A stretch of DNA of 64,000 nt from Streptomyces lateritius (GCF_014649715.1 NZ_BMTO01000017.1:62001-126000), one strand, 5' to 3'. Shown: positions 18,221 through 27,525, numbered from the stretch's first letter. Made by a program: numbers and translations. The notes: a model not told the origin generated them from the letters alone.

Positions 18221-18254
18221 GCCGGGCCGACAGCCGGCCGGCTGTCGGCCCGGC
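18221..18254. terminator. Perfect 34-bp palindrome, terminator
   Basis: Two 17-bp arms (18221-18237, 18238-18254) are exactly complementary with no spacer; in RNA the tip would open to a small loop. It follows the ADP-ribosylglycohydrolase stop by 20 bases. Confidence 0.8.
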
Positions 18255-18463
18255 TATCAGCCCGCCCGGTACCGGTGGAATGTCCGGCGGTGAGTGTCAC
18301 GGTCCTGCCACAGCGCCGCTCGACATCGGGCGAACGTCGGGACCGGGGTTAGAGTCGGCCACTCCGAAGCGCTGATCATGACAAAAGCGCGCCGACGAGA
18401 CACCCGGACCGCAGGACTCCGCCGTCATGGCCACGTACGCGGCCCGGGTCGGGAGGGGGTCCC

Positions 18464-20224
18464 GTGCCCGATACACCGTCCGTACCGACACCGCACGACA
18501 GCACACCGGGGGAACCGGAGCCCCGGCCCGGCGACACGCCCGCGCCGCCCGGAGCCGTACCGGCCGCGCCCGCCGGAGCCGTACCGGCCGCCGTACCGAT
18601 GTCGAAGCACGGCGGGGCCGCGTCGCCGGCTCCACCGCAGGCCCGGGCGGCGGCCTACGCGGGGCGGCCCGGCGGGCCCGGACCGCGCAACCCCTGGGGG
18701 CCGCCACCTCGGGCGGAGACCTGGCTCACCCGGCTGCGCCCAGGCCCGCCGGCCCGGGTGACCGGACCGACCCTCTGGGCCGTCCTGGCCACCGCCCTCC
18801 TCAGCGCGCTGCTGCTCGGCGACGGCCTCGGTCTCAACCTGGTCATCGTGGCCGTCCCCGCCATCCTCGCCGCCACCTTCGCCGCCCGCGCCGCAGGCCG
18901 TCGCCCCCGCCCCTGGACGCTGGTGTGGGCGGCCGGCGGCCTCGCCCTTCTCGCCGTGCCGGCCCTGCGGGACGCGGGCTGGCCGACGTTCCTCGCGATC
19001 GTCTCAGCCCTGGTGCTGACCGCCTTCGCCCTGCACGGCGGCGGAGGCTGGCCCAGCATCCTGTTCGGACCCATCGGCCTGATCGACTCCCTGGGCTCCG
19101 GTACGACCTGGGCCTGGCGAGGGCTCCGCGACCGGGCGGACGGTTCGCGAGGCCGCTGGGGCCCGGCCGTGCGTACGACCGGGGTGGCCGTCGTCCTGCT
19201 CGTCGTCTTCGGTGCCCTGTTCGCGGGCGCGGACGCGGCCTTCGCCGATCTGCTCGGCGCGCTGATCCCCGACCTCTCCCTGGACCAGACGCCCTGGCGG
19301 CTCTCGTTCTTCCTGCTCGGCCTCTTCGGCGCGATCGCCGTCGCCCGTACCGCGGCGGCGCCCCTGCGCTGGGACCGGATGGTCATCCCCCCAGGCCGGG
19401 CACGCGCCCGATGGGAGTGGGCCCTGCCGCTCATCGTCCTGAACCTGCTCTTCGCCGCCTTCAACGCCGTCCAACTCGGCGTTCTCTTCGGCGGCTACGA
19501 CAAGGTCCTCGCGGAGACCGGTCTGACGTACTCCGAGTACGCGCGCCAGGGCTTCTGGCAGCTCCTGACAGCCACTCTGCTCACTCTCGTGGTGATCGGC
19601 CTCGCCCTGCGCTGGGCGCCCCGGGCCGACGCCCGGGACCGGACACTCGTCCGTGCCGTGCTCGGCACCCTGTGCGTGCTCACGCTCGTCGTGGTCGCCT
19701 CCGCCCTGCGCAGGATGGACCTGTATGTGGACGCGTACGGTCTCACCCGGCTGCGCGTCTCCGTGGCCGCGATGGAGATCTGGCTCGGAGTGGTCATCCT
19801 GCTGATCATGGCCGCGGGGATCCTCGGCGCGCGCCTCCTGCCGCGTGCGCTGGCGGTGAGCGCGGCCGTGGCCGTGGTGGCCTTCGGGGTCGTCTCGCCC
19901 GACGCGCTCGTCGCCGAGCGCAATGTCGAGAGGTACGACCGCCTCGGCAAGATCGACCTTCCCTATCTCGAGGGGCTCTCGGCCGACGCCGTCCCCGCGC
20001 TCGACCGGCTGCCCGAGCCGCAGCGCTCCTGTGCGCTGCTGGACATCGAGGCTCGGCTGCGGGGGGACGACGGCGGGTGGTACGCCACCAGTTGGTCGGA
20101 GGCGAGAGCGCGGGCGATCCTGGCCGATCGCGGGATCGACCGGTCGGGGACGAATTGCGGCAGGCCGAGCAGGGAGGACGATTACGACCCGTACGCGGAC
20201 GGCGCCTTCTACGGCACTCCCTGA
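18464..20224 (+). CDS. DUF4173-like polytopic membrane protein
   Basis: Encodes 586 aa from GTG 18464 with a GGGAGGGGG site upstream. About 85 residues of Pro/Ala/Gly-rich cytoplasmic sequence precede roughly 11 hydrophobic segments. Long blocks such as NLLFAAFNAVQLGVLFGG and YSEYARQGFWQL match what I recall of DUF4153/DUF4173 proteins, which are widespread and uncharacterised. The C-terminal 110 residues after the last helix are acidic and predicted outside the helices, containing two Cys. No catalytic motif is recognised. Terminators lie on both sides, so it is a single-gene unit. Confidence 0.7.
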   Translation: MPDTPSVPTPHDSTPGEPEPRPGDTPAPPGAVPAAPAGAVPAAVPMSKHGGAASPAPPQARAAAYAGRPGGPGPRNPWGPPPRAETWLTRLRPGPPARVTGPTLWAVLATALLSALLLGDGLGLNLVIVAVPAILAATFAARAAGRRPRPWTLVWAAGGLALLAVPALRDAGWPTFLAIVSALVLTAFALHGGGGWPSILFGPIGLIDSLGSGTTWAWRGLRDRADGSRGRWGPAVRTTGVAVVLLVVFGALFAGADAAFADLLGALIPDLSLDQTPWRLSFFLLGLFGAIAVARTAAAPLRWDRMVIPPGRARARWEWALPLIVLNLLFAAFNAVQLGVLFGGYDKVLAETGLTYSEYARQGFWQLLTATLLTLVVIGLALRWAPRADARDRTLVRAVLGTLCVLTLVVVASALRRMDLYVDAYGLTRLRVSVAAMEIWLGVVILLIMAAGILGARLLPRALAVSAAVAVVAFGVVSPDALVAERNVERYDRLGKIDLPYLEGLSADAVPALDRLPEPQRSCALLDIEARLRGDDGGWYATSWSEARARAILADRGIDRSGTNCGRPSREDDYDPYADGAFYGTP

Positions 20225-20254
20225 ACGCACGGTGAAGGGAGCCCAGCTCGGAGC

Positions 20255-20316
20255 CCTTCGCTCCGGACGGCCCGGTCGGACCCGCTCGGGTTCCTTCGCT
20301 CCGGTCGGCCCGGTCG
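20255..20316 (+). repeat. 24-bp direct repeat pair
   Basis: Copies at 20255-20278 and 20293-20316 (CCTTCGCTCCGG core followed by CGGCCCGGTCG) differ at one base and sit 38 bp apart in the gap after the DUF4173 gene. Function unknown. Confidence 0.8.
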
Positions 20317-20386
20317 CCCCGGTCGGCTCAGGCGTGTCCTTTGCCTCGGCCGGGCCCGGAGGCGGGTCCCCGCCCTGCCTCGAGGC

Positions 20387-20408
20387 CCGGCCTCCCCAGG
20401 GAGGCCGG
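20387..20408. terminator. Hairpin between the DUF4173 gene and the MFS gene
   Basis: Stem CCGGCCTCCC/GGGAGGCCGG (20387-20396, 20399-20408) with a very tight loop; it lies directly before the MFS stop codon region between convergent genes. Confidence 0.65.
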
Positions 20409-20413
20409 CCCGT

Positions 20414-21967
20414 CTAGGTGGCAGGGCCCGCGGCCTCGGCCTTGCCGCTGAGTGCCTCCAGATCGCTCTTGCGTACCCGGATCACCGCGACCGCCGTGAT
20501 CAGCGCGAGCGCGACCATGCCGACGGCTGCCATGAAGGCCGTCGACATGCCCGTCGTCAGCACGGCGTGGCCCCAGGGCGCCGGCATCTCCCCGGTGGCC
20601 GCGAACTCCGCCTTCTGCGCCGGGGTGGCGGTCGCGAGGAAGGCCGGCACCTGCTTCTCCGCCTCCTCGCGGCCGGCCGTGCCGAAGACCGTGACCAGGA
20701 TGGACAGACCCAGCGAACCACCCACCTGCTGCGTGGCGTTGAGCAGCCCGGAAGCGGCACCCGCCTCGTGCTGCGCCACGCCCGAGACAGCCGTCAGGGT
20801 GAGCGTCACGAAGTTCAGGCCCATGCCGAAGCCGAACAGCACCATCGGGCCGAGGACGCCGCCGACGTACGTACTCTCGGGGGTGATGAACGTCTGCCAG
20901 AACAGACCGGCACCGGTGATCGCCGAGCCGGTCACCATGAACGGCTTCGGGCCGAGGGCCGGCAGCAGCCGCTGCGAGAGCCCGGCACCGGTGACGATCG
21001 CGACCGTCACCGGCAGGAACGCGAGTCCGGCGCGGATCGGGCTGTAGCCGAGCACGTTCTGCACGAACAGAACGATGAAGAAGAACATGCCGAACATGGC
21101 CGCCGCCAGGCTCAGCATGATGATGTACGTGCCCGACCGATTGCGGTCGGCGAACATCCTGAGCGGGGTGATGGGCTCCCGAGCCCGTGATTCGACGACC
21201 GCGAAGGCCCCGAGCAGGATCACGGCCGCGACGAAGGAACCGATCGTGAGCGGGTCGCGCCAGCCCTCCTCGGACGCCCGTATGAACCCGTAGACCAGCG
21301 AAGCCATGCCGAGGGTCGAGGTCAGGGCGCCCGCGACGTCGAAACGGCCGGGGTGGCGCTCCGACTCGTTGATGTAACGAGGAGTCAGGAAGGCGATCAA
21401 CAGGCCGATCGGTACGTTGACGAACAGCACCCAGCGCCAGTCGAGCCACTCGGTGAGCATGCCCCCGGCCAGCAGGCCGATCGCGCCACCACCGGCGGAG
21501 ACGGCGGCGAAGACACCGAACGCCCGGTTCCGCTCGGGGCCCTCGGGGAAGGTCGTCGTGATCAGCGCGAGCGACGTCGGTGAGGCGATCGCGCCGCCCA
21601 CGCCCTGGAGAGCGCGTGCGGCCAGGAGGTGCCAGGGCTCCTGGGCGAAGCCGCCGAGCAGTGAGGCGAAGGTGAAGAGCAGGATGCCGGTCAGGAAGAC
21701 GCGGCGGCGCCCCAGGATGTCGCCGGCCCTGCCGCCGAGCAGCAGAAGTCCGCCGAAGGTGAGGGTGTAGGCACTGAGCACCCACGACAGGTCGGTGGTG
21801 GAGAAGGAGAGCGCGTCCTGGATGTGCGGGAGCGCGATGTTCACGATGGTGGCGTCCAGCACGACCATCAGCTGGCAGGCGGCGATCACGGTGAGGGCGA
21901 TTCCCGGTCGCCCTTCGCGCCGTGCGGCGCCCGGCGTGGTCTGTGTGTCCACTGGAGATGTTGTCAC
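20414..21967 (-). CDS. MFS drug efflux transporter, DHA2/EmrB-QacA type (14 TM)
   Basis: Encodes 517 aa from GTG 21967 with a GGGGG site 8 bases upstream. Family marks: LDATIVNIALPHIQ in TM1, LLGGRAGDILGRRRVF (motif A) in loop 2-3, ARALQGVGGAIASP (motif B region), and DWRWVLFVNVPIG between TM6 and TM7, which is characteristic of 14-TM DHA2 proton antiporters. It probably exports a toxic compound. It is divergent from a TetR gene, and one of two near-identical operators lies 24 bases upstream of the start codon. Substrate unknown. Confidence 0.92.
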   Translation of the reverse strand: MTTSPVDTQTTPGAARREGRPGIALTVIAACQLMVVLDATIVNIALPHIQDALSFSTTDLSWVLSAYTLTFGGLLLLGGRAGDILGRRRVFLTGILLFTFASLLGGFAQEPWHLLAARALQGVGGAIASPTSLALITTTFPEGPERNRAFGVFAAVSAGGGAIGLLAGGMLTEWLDWRWVLFVNVPIGLLIAFLTPRYINESERHPGRFDVAGALTSTLGMASLVYGFIRASEEGWRDPLTIGSFVAAVILLGAFAVVESRAREPITPLRMFADRNRSGTYIIMLSLAAAMFGMFFFIVLFVQNVLGYSPIRAGLAFLPVTVAIVTGAGLSQRLLPALGPKPFMVTGSAITGAGLFWQTFITPESTYVGGVLGPMVLFGFGMGLNFVTLTLTAVSGVAQHEAGAASGLLNATQQVGGSLGLSILVTVFGTAGREEAEKQVPAFLATATPAQKAEFAATGEMPAPWGHAVLTTGMSTAFMAAVGMVALALITAVAVIRVRKSDLEALSGKAEAAGPAT

Positions 21968-21990
21968 TATGGATCCCCCACGGAAGATGT

Positions 21991-22010
21991 AGTGAACGCA
22001 CCCGTTCACT
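21991..22010. promoter_or_regulatory. TetR operator 1 (MFS side)
   Basis: AGTGAACGCACCCGTTCACT has perfect 8-bp arms around a 4-base centre. A nearly identical site starts 46 bp away, near the TetR gene. Confidence 0.85.
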
Positions 22011-22036
22011 GTCATCAACGGTAGTGAGTCCCCGTC

Positions 22037-22056
22037 AGTGAACACAACCGTTCACT
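22037..22056. promoter_or_regulatory. TetR operator 2 (TetR side)
   Basis: AGTGAACACAACCGTTCACT repeats operator 1 at 18 of 20 positions, with 7-bp perfect arms. It lies 44 bases before the TetR start codon, fitting autorepression. Confidence 0.85.
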
Positions 22057-22100
22057 GGGCACTGCTGGTTGCCCTCGACCGTCTCAATGGAGAGCCCCTG

Positions 22101-22730
22101 ATGGTTACTTCGCGCTCCGCGGCCGCCGCTCGGCCGCAAGGGGTTTCGTCGCCCCGACGCCGCGGCCCGGTACTGGAACGAGCCATTCTGGAGGCCGCGC
22201 TCGAGCAGTTGAGCACGGTCGGCTGGAACGGTCTGACCATGGAGGGGGTCGCGGTCGGGGCGCAGACCGGCAAAGCCGCCGTGTACCGGCGTTGGCCGTC
22301 GAAGGAGGACCTGGTCGCGGACGCCCTCCAGGCCGGGCTGCCGACGCTCGACGAGGCGCCCGACCACGGGAGCGTCCGTGAGGATCTCTATGAGCTGTGC
22401 GTGCGGGTGCGGGGGGCGATGTACTCGAAGGTGGGATTCGCCCTGCGGTCGGTGATTCACGAATGCGACAGCGAGGCCGCCGAGCGGTTCCATGGGCTGA
22501 TCGTGAGGGGAGTGATCGAGCCCTCCACCTGCCTCTTCCGTGAGGTGGTGCGGCGCGGGATCAGGCGGGGTGACATTCGGGCGGACGCCACCGATGATCT
22601 GCTCTTCGACGTCATCCCGGCGATGATGATGTACCGCTCGAAGATGTGCGCCAGCGAATGGACGGACTCCGAGATCGCCGCCTTGGTCGATCAGGTCATG
22701 ATGCCGCTCCTCCGCGCCCGGAGCACCTGA
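22101..22730 (+). CDS. TetR-family repressor of the divergent MFS gene
   Basis: Encodes 209 aa from ATG 22101, with GGAGAG 6 bases upstream; a longer frame from 22038 would put the start inside operator 2 and is rejected. The helix-turn-helix LTMEGVAVGAQTGKAAVYRRWPSK and following EDLVADAL helix are typical. The C-terminal domain (FRRxI/IRADAT-type block near residue 175) resembles the TetR_C_11-like pocket. The twin operators and divergent efflux gene indicate ligand-relieved repression of drug export. Confidence 0.92.
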   Translation: MVTSRSAAAARPQGVSSPRRRGPVLERAILEAALEQLSTVGWNGLTMEGVAVGAQTGKAAVYRRWPSKEDLVADALQAGLPTLDEAPDHGSVREDLYELCVRVRGAMYSKVGFALRSVIHECDSEAAERFHGLIVRGVIEPSTCLFREVVRRGIRRGDIRADATDDLLFDVIPAMMMYRSKMCASEWTDSEIAALVDQVMMPLLRARST

Positions 22731-22862
22731 GGCGGTCGGCGAAGAGGCTTCGTACCCGACCGACGGGGATCGGGTTCGGGCCGTGCGGGCGAACAGGTTC
22801 GGACATCCGACGGGAATCCGGGTATCGCGGGCGGCGCCGAGCGGCGTAACCTGTCTGGCGCC

Positions 22863-23573
22863 ATGCCGTACGAACCACCCACCCACAGCGTCGAGCGATC
22901 GCTCCGAGCCACCACCGGCGCCAAGATCATTGCCGGGGTCGACGAGGTCGGACGCGGAGCGTGGGCCGGTCCCGTCACCGTGTGCGCGGCCGTCACCGGT
23001 CTGCGACGGGCCCCCGAGGGACTCACCGACTCCAAACTGATCACCCCCAAGCGCCGCACCGCCCTGGCCGCGGAGCTGGAGAAGTGGGTCACCGCCCACG
23101 CACTTGGGCACGCCTCCCCGGAGGAGATCGACGAACTCGGCATGACCGCGGCGCTCAGACTGGCCGCGGTGCGCGCGCTGGACGCCCTGCCGCTGCGTCC
23201 CGACGCGGTGATACTCGACGGCAAGCACGACTACCTGGGCGGGCCCTGGCAGGTCCGTACTGTGATCAAGGGCGACCAGTCCTGCATCGCCGTGGCGGCG
23301 GCCTCGGTGATCGCCAAGGTCCGGCGCGACGAGATGATGGCGAGGCTGGAGACCGAGGCGGAGGAATGCCTGGCCTACGGCTTCGCGGCCAACGCAGGCT
23401 ACCCGTCGCCCGTCCACAAGGCCGCCCTCGCGGAGCTGGGCCCCACCGCGTACCACCGGCTCTCCTGGGCCTACCTCGACGCGCTGCCCCGGTGGCGGCA
23501 CCTCAAGAAGGTCCGCATCTCCGCCGAGGCGGCCGCACTGGAAAGCGGGGGCCAACTCGGCTTCGACTTCTGA
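22863..23573 (+). CDS. rnhB: Ribonuclease HII
   Basis: Encodes 236 aa. It cleaves the RNA strand of RNA-DNA hybrids and starts removal of single misincorporated ribonucleotides. Active-site acidic residues are in [14 protein letters not shown] (residues about 24-37), LTDSKLI, and VILDGKHDY; the conserved GDQ...[12 protein letters not shown] block is intact. The [13 protein letters not shown] segment fits the family's YPT..H region with a serine in place of threonine. No ribosome site is evident; a TAACCT hexamer lies 10 bases upstream of the ATG, so translation may be leaderless or nearly so. Confidence 0.95.
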   Translation: MPYEPPTHSVERSLRATTGAKIIAGVDEVGRGAWAGPVTVCAAVTGLRRAPEGLTDSKLITPKRRTALAAELEKWVTAHALGHASPEEIDELGMTAALRLAAVRALDALPLRPDAVILDGKHDYLGGPWQVRTVIKGDQSCIAVAAASVIAKVRRDEMMARLETEAEECLAYGFAANAGYPSPVHKAALAELGPTAYHRLSWAYLDALPRWRHLKKVRISAEAAALESGGQLGFDF

Positions 23574-23665
23574 ACTCCCCGGCAGAGCCTGTCTCAGCAG
23601 CCGGGTCGCACGATTGTGCCCACCCGCCGGAGCCCCGCGCACCGGCGTTTGATAGACATCCACCC

Positions 23666-24295
23666 ATGCCTCTCATCCCCGAGGAGCCTCAGATTCACGA
23701 GAGTGCCCAGGGTCCCCGCGCCACGGCCGCCGGCCACCCCGCGCCGACCCCTCGTCCCGTCCCCGGTCCGCGTTCCGCGGCGTCGCCGCGTCCAGGGCGT
23801 CCCGTCCCCGGACCGGCCAGGCCCGCCCCGCCCGCGCAGCGCCCGCACCCCGGTGCCCGGCAGTCCGCGTCCTCCGGCCCGGAGAATCGTTCCGAGCAGC
23901 GATCCGGTCCGCAGCTCCAGCTGATCCCCGCCCCCGCCGACGGCGCGCTCGACGCCGCCGAGGAAGCGGTGGATCTCCTCCTGGAGACCGGGCGCGCCCC
24001 CGGTGACATCCTCGTTCTCACCACCGGCGAACAGCATCCGTGGGCGACGCACGAGCTGTCCTTCGGAGACGCCGCCTACTGGGCGCAGCAGGACGCCCGC
24101 GACGACGTTTTCTTCGCGGACGCGGCCGCCGTGGAGCGCGCCGCCGCGCGTCCGGTCGTGGTCGTGGCGGTCAACGGCGGAGCCGATGACGCCACTGCCC
24201 GGTCCCTTCCCCTGGCGAGGGCGCGTGCGACCGCGCTGCTCATCGTCTGTGGCGACCCCCAGCGCGTCAACGCCGTGCTCAGCGCGGGCGTCTGA
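23666..24295 (+). CDS. Unassigned protein, resembles a helicase C-terminal fragment
   Basis: Encodes 209 aa from ATG 23666. The first 90 residues are low-complexity Pro/Arg/Gly. The remaining 120 form a compact alpha/beta segment: ALDAAEEAVDLLLETG, DILVLTTGEQHPWATHELSFGD, DVFFADAAAVERA, VVVVAVNGG, and TALLIVCGDPQRVN. That series of strands is what I would expect of the second RecA-like lobe of UvrD-type or related helicases, but Walker A and B motifs are absent. It may be a stand-alone domain or remnant. It stands between RNase HII and a strong terminator. Function unknown. Confidence 0.6.
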   Translation: MPLIPEEPQIHESAQGPRATAAGHPAPTPRPVPGPRSAASPRPGRPVPGPARPAPPAQRPHPGARQSASSGPENRSEQRSGPQLQLIPAPADGALDAAEEAVDLLLETGRAPGDILVLTTGEQHPWATHELSFGDAAYWAQQDARDDVFFADAAAVERAAARPVVVVAVNGGADDATARSLPLARARATALLIVCGDPQRVNAVLSAGV

Positions 24296-24314
24296 CGCCG
24301 CAGCACATGTCGCG

Positions 24315-24355
24315 GCCCAGACCCGGCCGCCCCATGTGGGCGGCCGGGTCTGGGC
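24315..24355. terminator. Strong bidirectional terminator
   Basis: Perfect 18-bp stem (24315-24332 with 24338-24355), 5-base loop, between convergent genes. Confidence 0.9.
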
Positions 24356-24385
24356 GCATCCGGTTCCGCGGTTGCCCAGGAGCCC

Positions 24386-25015
24386 TCAGCGGGCCGCCGT
24401 CCGGCGCAGTGGCTCGGCGGCCCCGGACGCCGTACGGGGAGTGAGGGCGCCGAGCTCGGAGCCGACGTCTCCCAGAGCCGTCGGACGCGAGTCCGAGCTG
24501 GGCTGCCGGCCGCCACGACCCTCGCCCAGCACCTGCCATCCGCCACGCGTCAGGGTGATGTACGCCCCGCAGCGCAGTCCGTGGAGCGTGCATGCGTCTC
24601 GCAGCCCCCACATCCAGGCGCCGTCCTCCTCCGTCCACCGCTCGTCGCCTTCACGGCAGTAGAGGAGCACCGCCGTCCGCACCGGGGCGCGGCGCCGCAG
24701 ATCGTGCGGGAGGACGCGGCGCAGATGCGCGAGGAGCGCGTTGCGGAACTCCCAGCCGTCCGCGGGGACGGAGCGGCGGACGAACGACGCGCTGGCGGCG
24801 AGTCGTTCCTCATGGTCGAGAACGGCGACGACCGCGGTCGCGGGCGTCGGCCGATGACGGCTGTGCAGACCGCTGACGACCTCGCGAGGGTTGCGCAGCA
24901 GCGGGATCCCGGCTGCCGCCCACTCGGACGGTTCGAGCATCCGAGCGAGGCGACTGGCGGACCCGGACGACGAGCTGATCGAGGTGGCTGCGGACGGAGC
25001 GAATCCGAAGGTCAC
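24386..25015 (-). CDS. Unassigned protein
   Basis: Encodes 209 aa from GTG 25015, where GGGAGG lies a few bases upstream; the frame is open 63 bases further but lacks a ribosome site. The middle (residues 65-155) looks folded: TAVVAVLDHEERLAASASF, WEFRNALLAHLRRVLPHDL, VRTAVLLYCREG and CTLHGLRCGAYITLTRGGW. The N-terminus holds a serine run and the C-terminus is a disordered Arg/Pro/Ser tail. The DHxxR followed by ASASF faintly recalls JAB/RadC-like domains, but the metal ligands are not evident. It lies convergent with the preceding gene and upstream of recQ on the same strand as recQ, separated by a terminatorless 153+ bp gap on its 5' side. Confidence 0.6.
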   Translation of the reverse strand: MTFGFAPSAATSISSSSGSASRLARMLEPSEWAAAGIPLLRNPREVVSGLHSRHRPTPATAVVAVLDHEERLAASASFVRRSVPADGWEFRNALLAHLRRVLPHDLRRRAPVRTAVLLYCREGDERWTEEDGAWMWGLRDACTLHGLRCGAYITLTRGGWQVLGEGRGGRQPSSDSRPTALGDVGSELGALTPRTASGAAEPLRRTAAR

Positions 25016-25231
25016 GGTCCTCCCTTCGGATACGCGCCCGCTGGGCGGGCAGGGTCGAGTGAGGGCGCGCCACGGCACAGTCCTTCAGGACCGCATACGG
25101 GCCGTGCGGGGCGGATTCCCAATTCTTCCTGGCCCGTGCGCGGGCGGCAACGAGCAATTGAGGCCGCTGACTGGAATGAGCCGGTATGACACTCATATCC
25201 TTGCCCAGCCACCCCTTGTTCACTCCCCGTT

Positions 25232-27415
25232 TCACCCCTGGACAGCGAGCACCAGCGGGAACACTCCGTCCGCTCCCGCCCGGCGCAGCAGTCGCGACGC
25301 CACGGCGAGCGTCCAGCCGCTGTCCGACAGGTCGTCAACAAGCAGAACGGGCCCGCCCGCCGAGGCCAGCCGCTCGGCCAGCGCCGGCGGGACCGTGAGC
25401 GCCTGATGGAGCCCGATCACCCGCTGAGCGCTGTTCGTTCGTGAAATCCGCACGTCCTCCGACTCCGGGGTGTACTCCACGGCGCCCAGCAGCGGCATCC
25501 GCCCGATCTCGGCGATCCGCTGCCCGAGCGAGCCCACGAGCTGCGGCCTGCCGCGCGAGGCGACGGTGACCACACCGGCCGGACGCGCGGGAGCCTCCGG
25601 CGCACCGGAGGCCCAACCCCCCGGTCCCTTGGCCCAGTCGGCGAGCACGCGGACCACCGCCTGCACGACATCGTCGGGGACCGGGCCGTCCGGAGCACGC
25701 TCCGAGAGCATCGGACGCAACCGGTTGCCCCAGCCGATGTCCGAGAGACGGCCCAGCGCCCGCCCGCCGAACGACTGCTCCGTGGCAGGGATCCGGCCCT
25801 TCAGATCGACGCCGACCGCCGTGAGCCCGGTCGGCCACATCTTGCGCGGCTCCACGTCCACACCCGGTCGTCCCAACTCCCCCTTCGCGGCGTCGAGGGC
25901 GGCACCGGTCACCTTCGGGTCGAACCGGGACCCCGAGCAGTTGTCGCAGCGCCCGCACGGAGCGGCCTCCTCATCGTCCAGCTGGCGCCGCAGGAACTCC
26001 ATCCGGCAGCCCGTCCCCGAGGCGTAGTCGCGCATCGCCTGCTGCTCGGCCGCCCGCTGCCGCGCCACCCACGCGTACCGCTCGGAGTCGTACGTCCAGG
26101 GCCTGCCCGTGCTGGTCCAGCCGCCCTTCACCCGGTGCACCGCGCCGTCGACGTCCAGCACCTTCAGCATCGTCTCCAACCTGGTCCGCCGCAGCTCGAC
26201 CAGCGGCTCGAGGGCCGGCAGCGACAAGGGGCGGTCGGCACTCGCCAGGACGTCCAGCGTGCGGCGCACCTGCTCCTCCGGAGGGAAGGCGACCGACGCG
26301 AAGTACTGCCAGATCGCCTCGTCCTCCTTGCCCGGCAGCAGGAGGACCTCCGCGTGGTCCACCCCACGTCCGGCACGGCCCACCTGCTGGTAGTACGCGA
26401 TGGGGGAGGAGGGCGAGCCCAGGTGCACGACGAAGCCGAGGTCGGGCTTGTCGAACCCCATGCCCAGTGCCGACGTCGCGACCAGCGCCTTGACGCGGTT
26501 GGCCAGCAGGTCCTCCTCCGCCTGCTGGCGGTCGGCGTTCTCCGTGCGGCCCGTGTACGAGGACACCGTGTGCCCGCACTGGCGCAGGTAGGCGGTCACC
26601 TCCTCCGCGGCCGCCACCGTGAGCGTGTAGATGATGCCGGAGCCGGGGAGTTCGTGGAGATGATCGGCCAGCCAGGCCAGCCGGTGCGCCGCGTCGGGGA
26701 GTCGGACCACACCGAGGCTCAGACTCTCCCGGTCCAGGGGACCGCGCAGCACCAGGGCGTCCGTCCCGGCACCCGTCCCGAGCTGCTCCGCCACGTCCGC
26801 CGTCACCCGGGCGTTGGCCGTCGCCGTGGTGGCGAGCACCGGGACGCCGGCCGGAAGATCGGCCAGCATCGTGCGCAGACGCCGGTAGTCCGGCCGGAAG
26901 TCGTGGCCCCAGTCGGAGATGCAGTGTGCCTCGTCCACCACGAGCAGACCTGTGGCTGCCGCGAGCCGCGGCAGAACCTGGTCGCGGAAGTCGGGGTTGT
27001 TGAGCCGCTCCGGGCTGACCAGCAGCACGTCGACCGCGCCGTCCGCCACCTCCTGCTGGACGGTCTCCCATTCCTCCGTGTTCGACGAGTTGATCGTGCG
27101 GGCGGTGATACCGGCCCGGGCCGCCGCCTCCACCTGGTTGCGCATCAGAGCGAGCAGCGGGGAGACGATCACGGTGGGGCCGCTGCCGAGCTCACGCAGC
27201 AGCGAGGTCGCCACGAAATACACGGCTGACTTGCCCCACCCGGTCCGCTGCACGACCAGCGCGCGCCGCTTGTCCGCGACGAGTGCCTCGATGGCTCGCC
27301 ACTGATCCTCACGGAGTCTCGCCGTGCCGGTGGTGTCGCCGACGAGGCGGGCGAGTACGGCATCGGCGTCGGCTCTGAGGGCCACGCGGTCTTCGAGGCG
27401 GTCTGCGTTGGTCAT
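25232..27415 (-). CDS. recQ: RecQ-family DNA helicase with C-terminal PRTase-like motif
   Basis: Encodes 727 aa from ATG 27415 (GGGGG just upstream). Helicase core: TGWGKSAVY at residues 58-66, DEAH at 161-164 followed by [13 protein letters not shown] (the RecQ aromatic-rich loop), and QQVGRAGRG as motif VI. A RecQ zinc-binding module follows, [10 protein letters not shown] then CGRCDNC. The last 120 residues do not look like an HRDC domain; they end in [15 protein letters not shown], the PRPP-binding signature of type I phosphoribosyltransferases. So helicase and PRTase-like domains are joined in one chain. Such RecQ proteins recur in actinomycetes; what the extra domain does is unknown. 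Confidence 0.9.
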   Translation of the reverse strand: MTNADRLEDRVALRADADAVLARLVGDTTGTARLREDQWRAIEALVADKRRALVVQRTGWGKSAVYFVATSLLRELGSGPTVIVSPLLALMRNQVEAAARAGITARTINSSNTEEWETVQQEVADGAVDVLLVSPERLNNPDFRDQVLPRLAAATGLLVVDEAHCISDWGHDFRPDYRRLRTMLADLPAGVPVLATTATANARVTADVAEQLGTGAGTDALVLRGPLDRESLSLGVVRLPDAAHRLAWLADHLHELPGSGIIYTLTVAAAEEVTAYLRQCGHTVSSYTGRTENADRQQAEEDLLANRVKALVATSALGMGFDKPDLGFVVHLGSPSSPIAYYQQVGRAGRGVDHAEVLLLPGKEDEAIWQYFASVAFPPEEQVRRTLDVLASADRPLSLPALEPLVELRRTRLETMLKVLDVDGAVHRVKGGWTSTGRPWTYDSERYAWVARQRAAEQQAMRDYASGTGCRMEFLRRQLDDEEAAPCGRCDNCSGSRFDPKVTGAALDAAKGELGRPGVDVEPRKMWPTGLTAVGVDLKGRIPATEQSFGGRALGRLSDIGWGNRLRPMLSERAPDGPVPDDVVQAVVRVLADWAKGPGGWASGAPEAPARPAGVVTVASRGRPQLVGSLGQRIAEIGRMPLLGAVEYTPESEDVRISRTNSAQRVIGLHQALTVPPALAERLASAGGPVLLVDDLSDSGWTLAVASRLLRRAGADGVFPLVLAVQG

Positions 27416-27466
27416 GCCCCCATGCAACCCGATGGCTCGGACAAAGCGCGAACGAGCCGAGCATCC

Positions 27467-27525
27467 TGTGGACAACCGTGGGGCGGGCGAACCTCGATCC
27501 GGGTGGTCCGCGAGAGTTATCCACA
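27467..27525. promoter_or_regulatory. Two DnaA-box-like sequences between recQ and the DUF4192 gene
   Basis: TGTGGACAA (27467-27475) is the reverse complement of TTGTCCACA, and TTATCCACA (27517-27525) is the classical box; both match the DnaA 9-mer forms used at Streptomyces oriC. They are in opposite orientation with starts 50 bp apart in a 151-bp divergent promoter region. Confidence 0.6.

Noticed and set aside
22038-22100. Upstream extension of the second TetR gene
   Set aside because: It would begin inside the operator and lacks a ribosome site, whereas ATG 22101 has one at good spacing.
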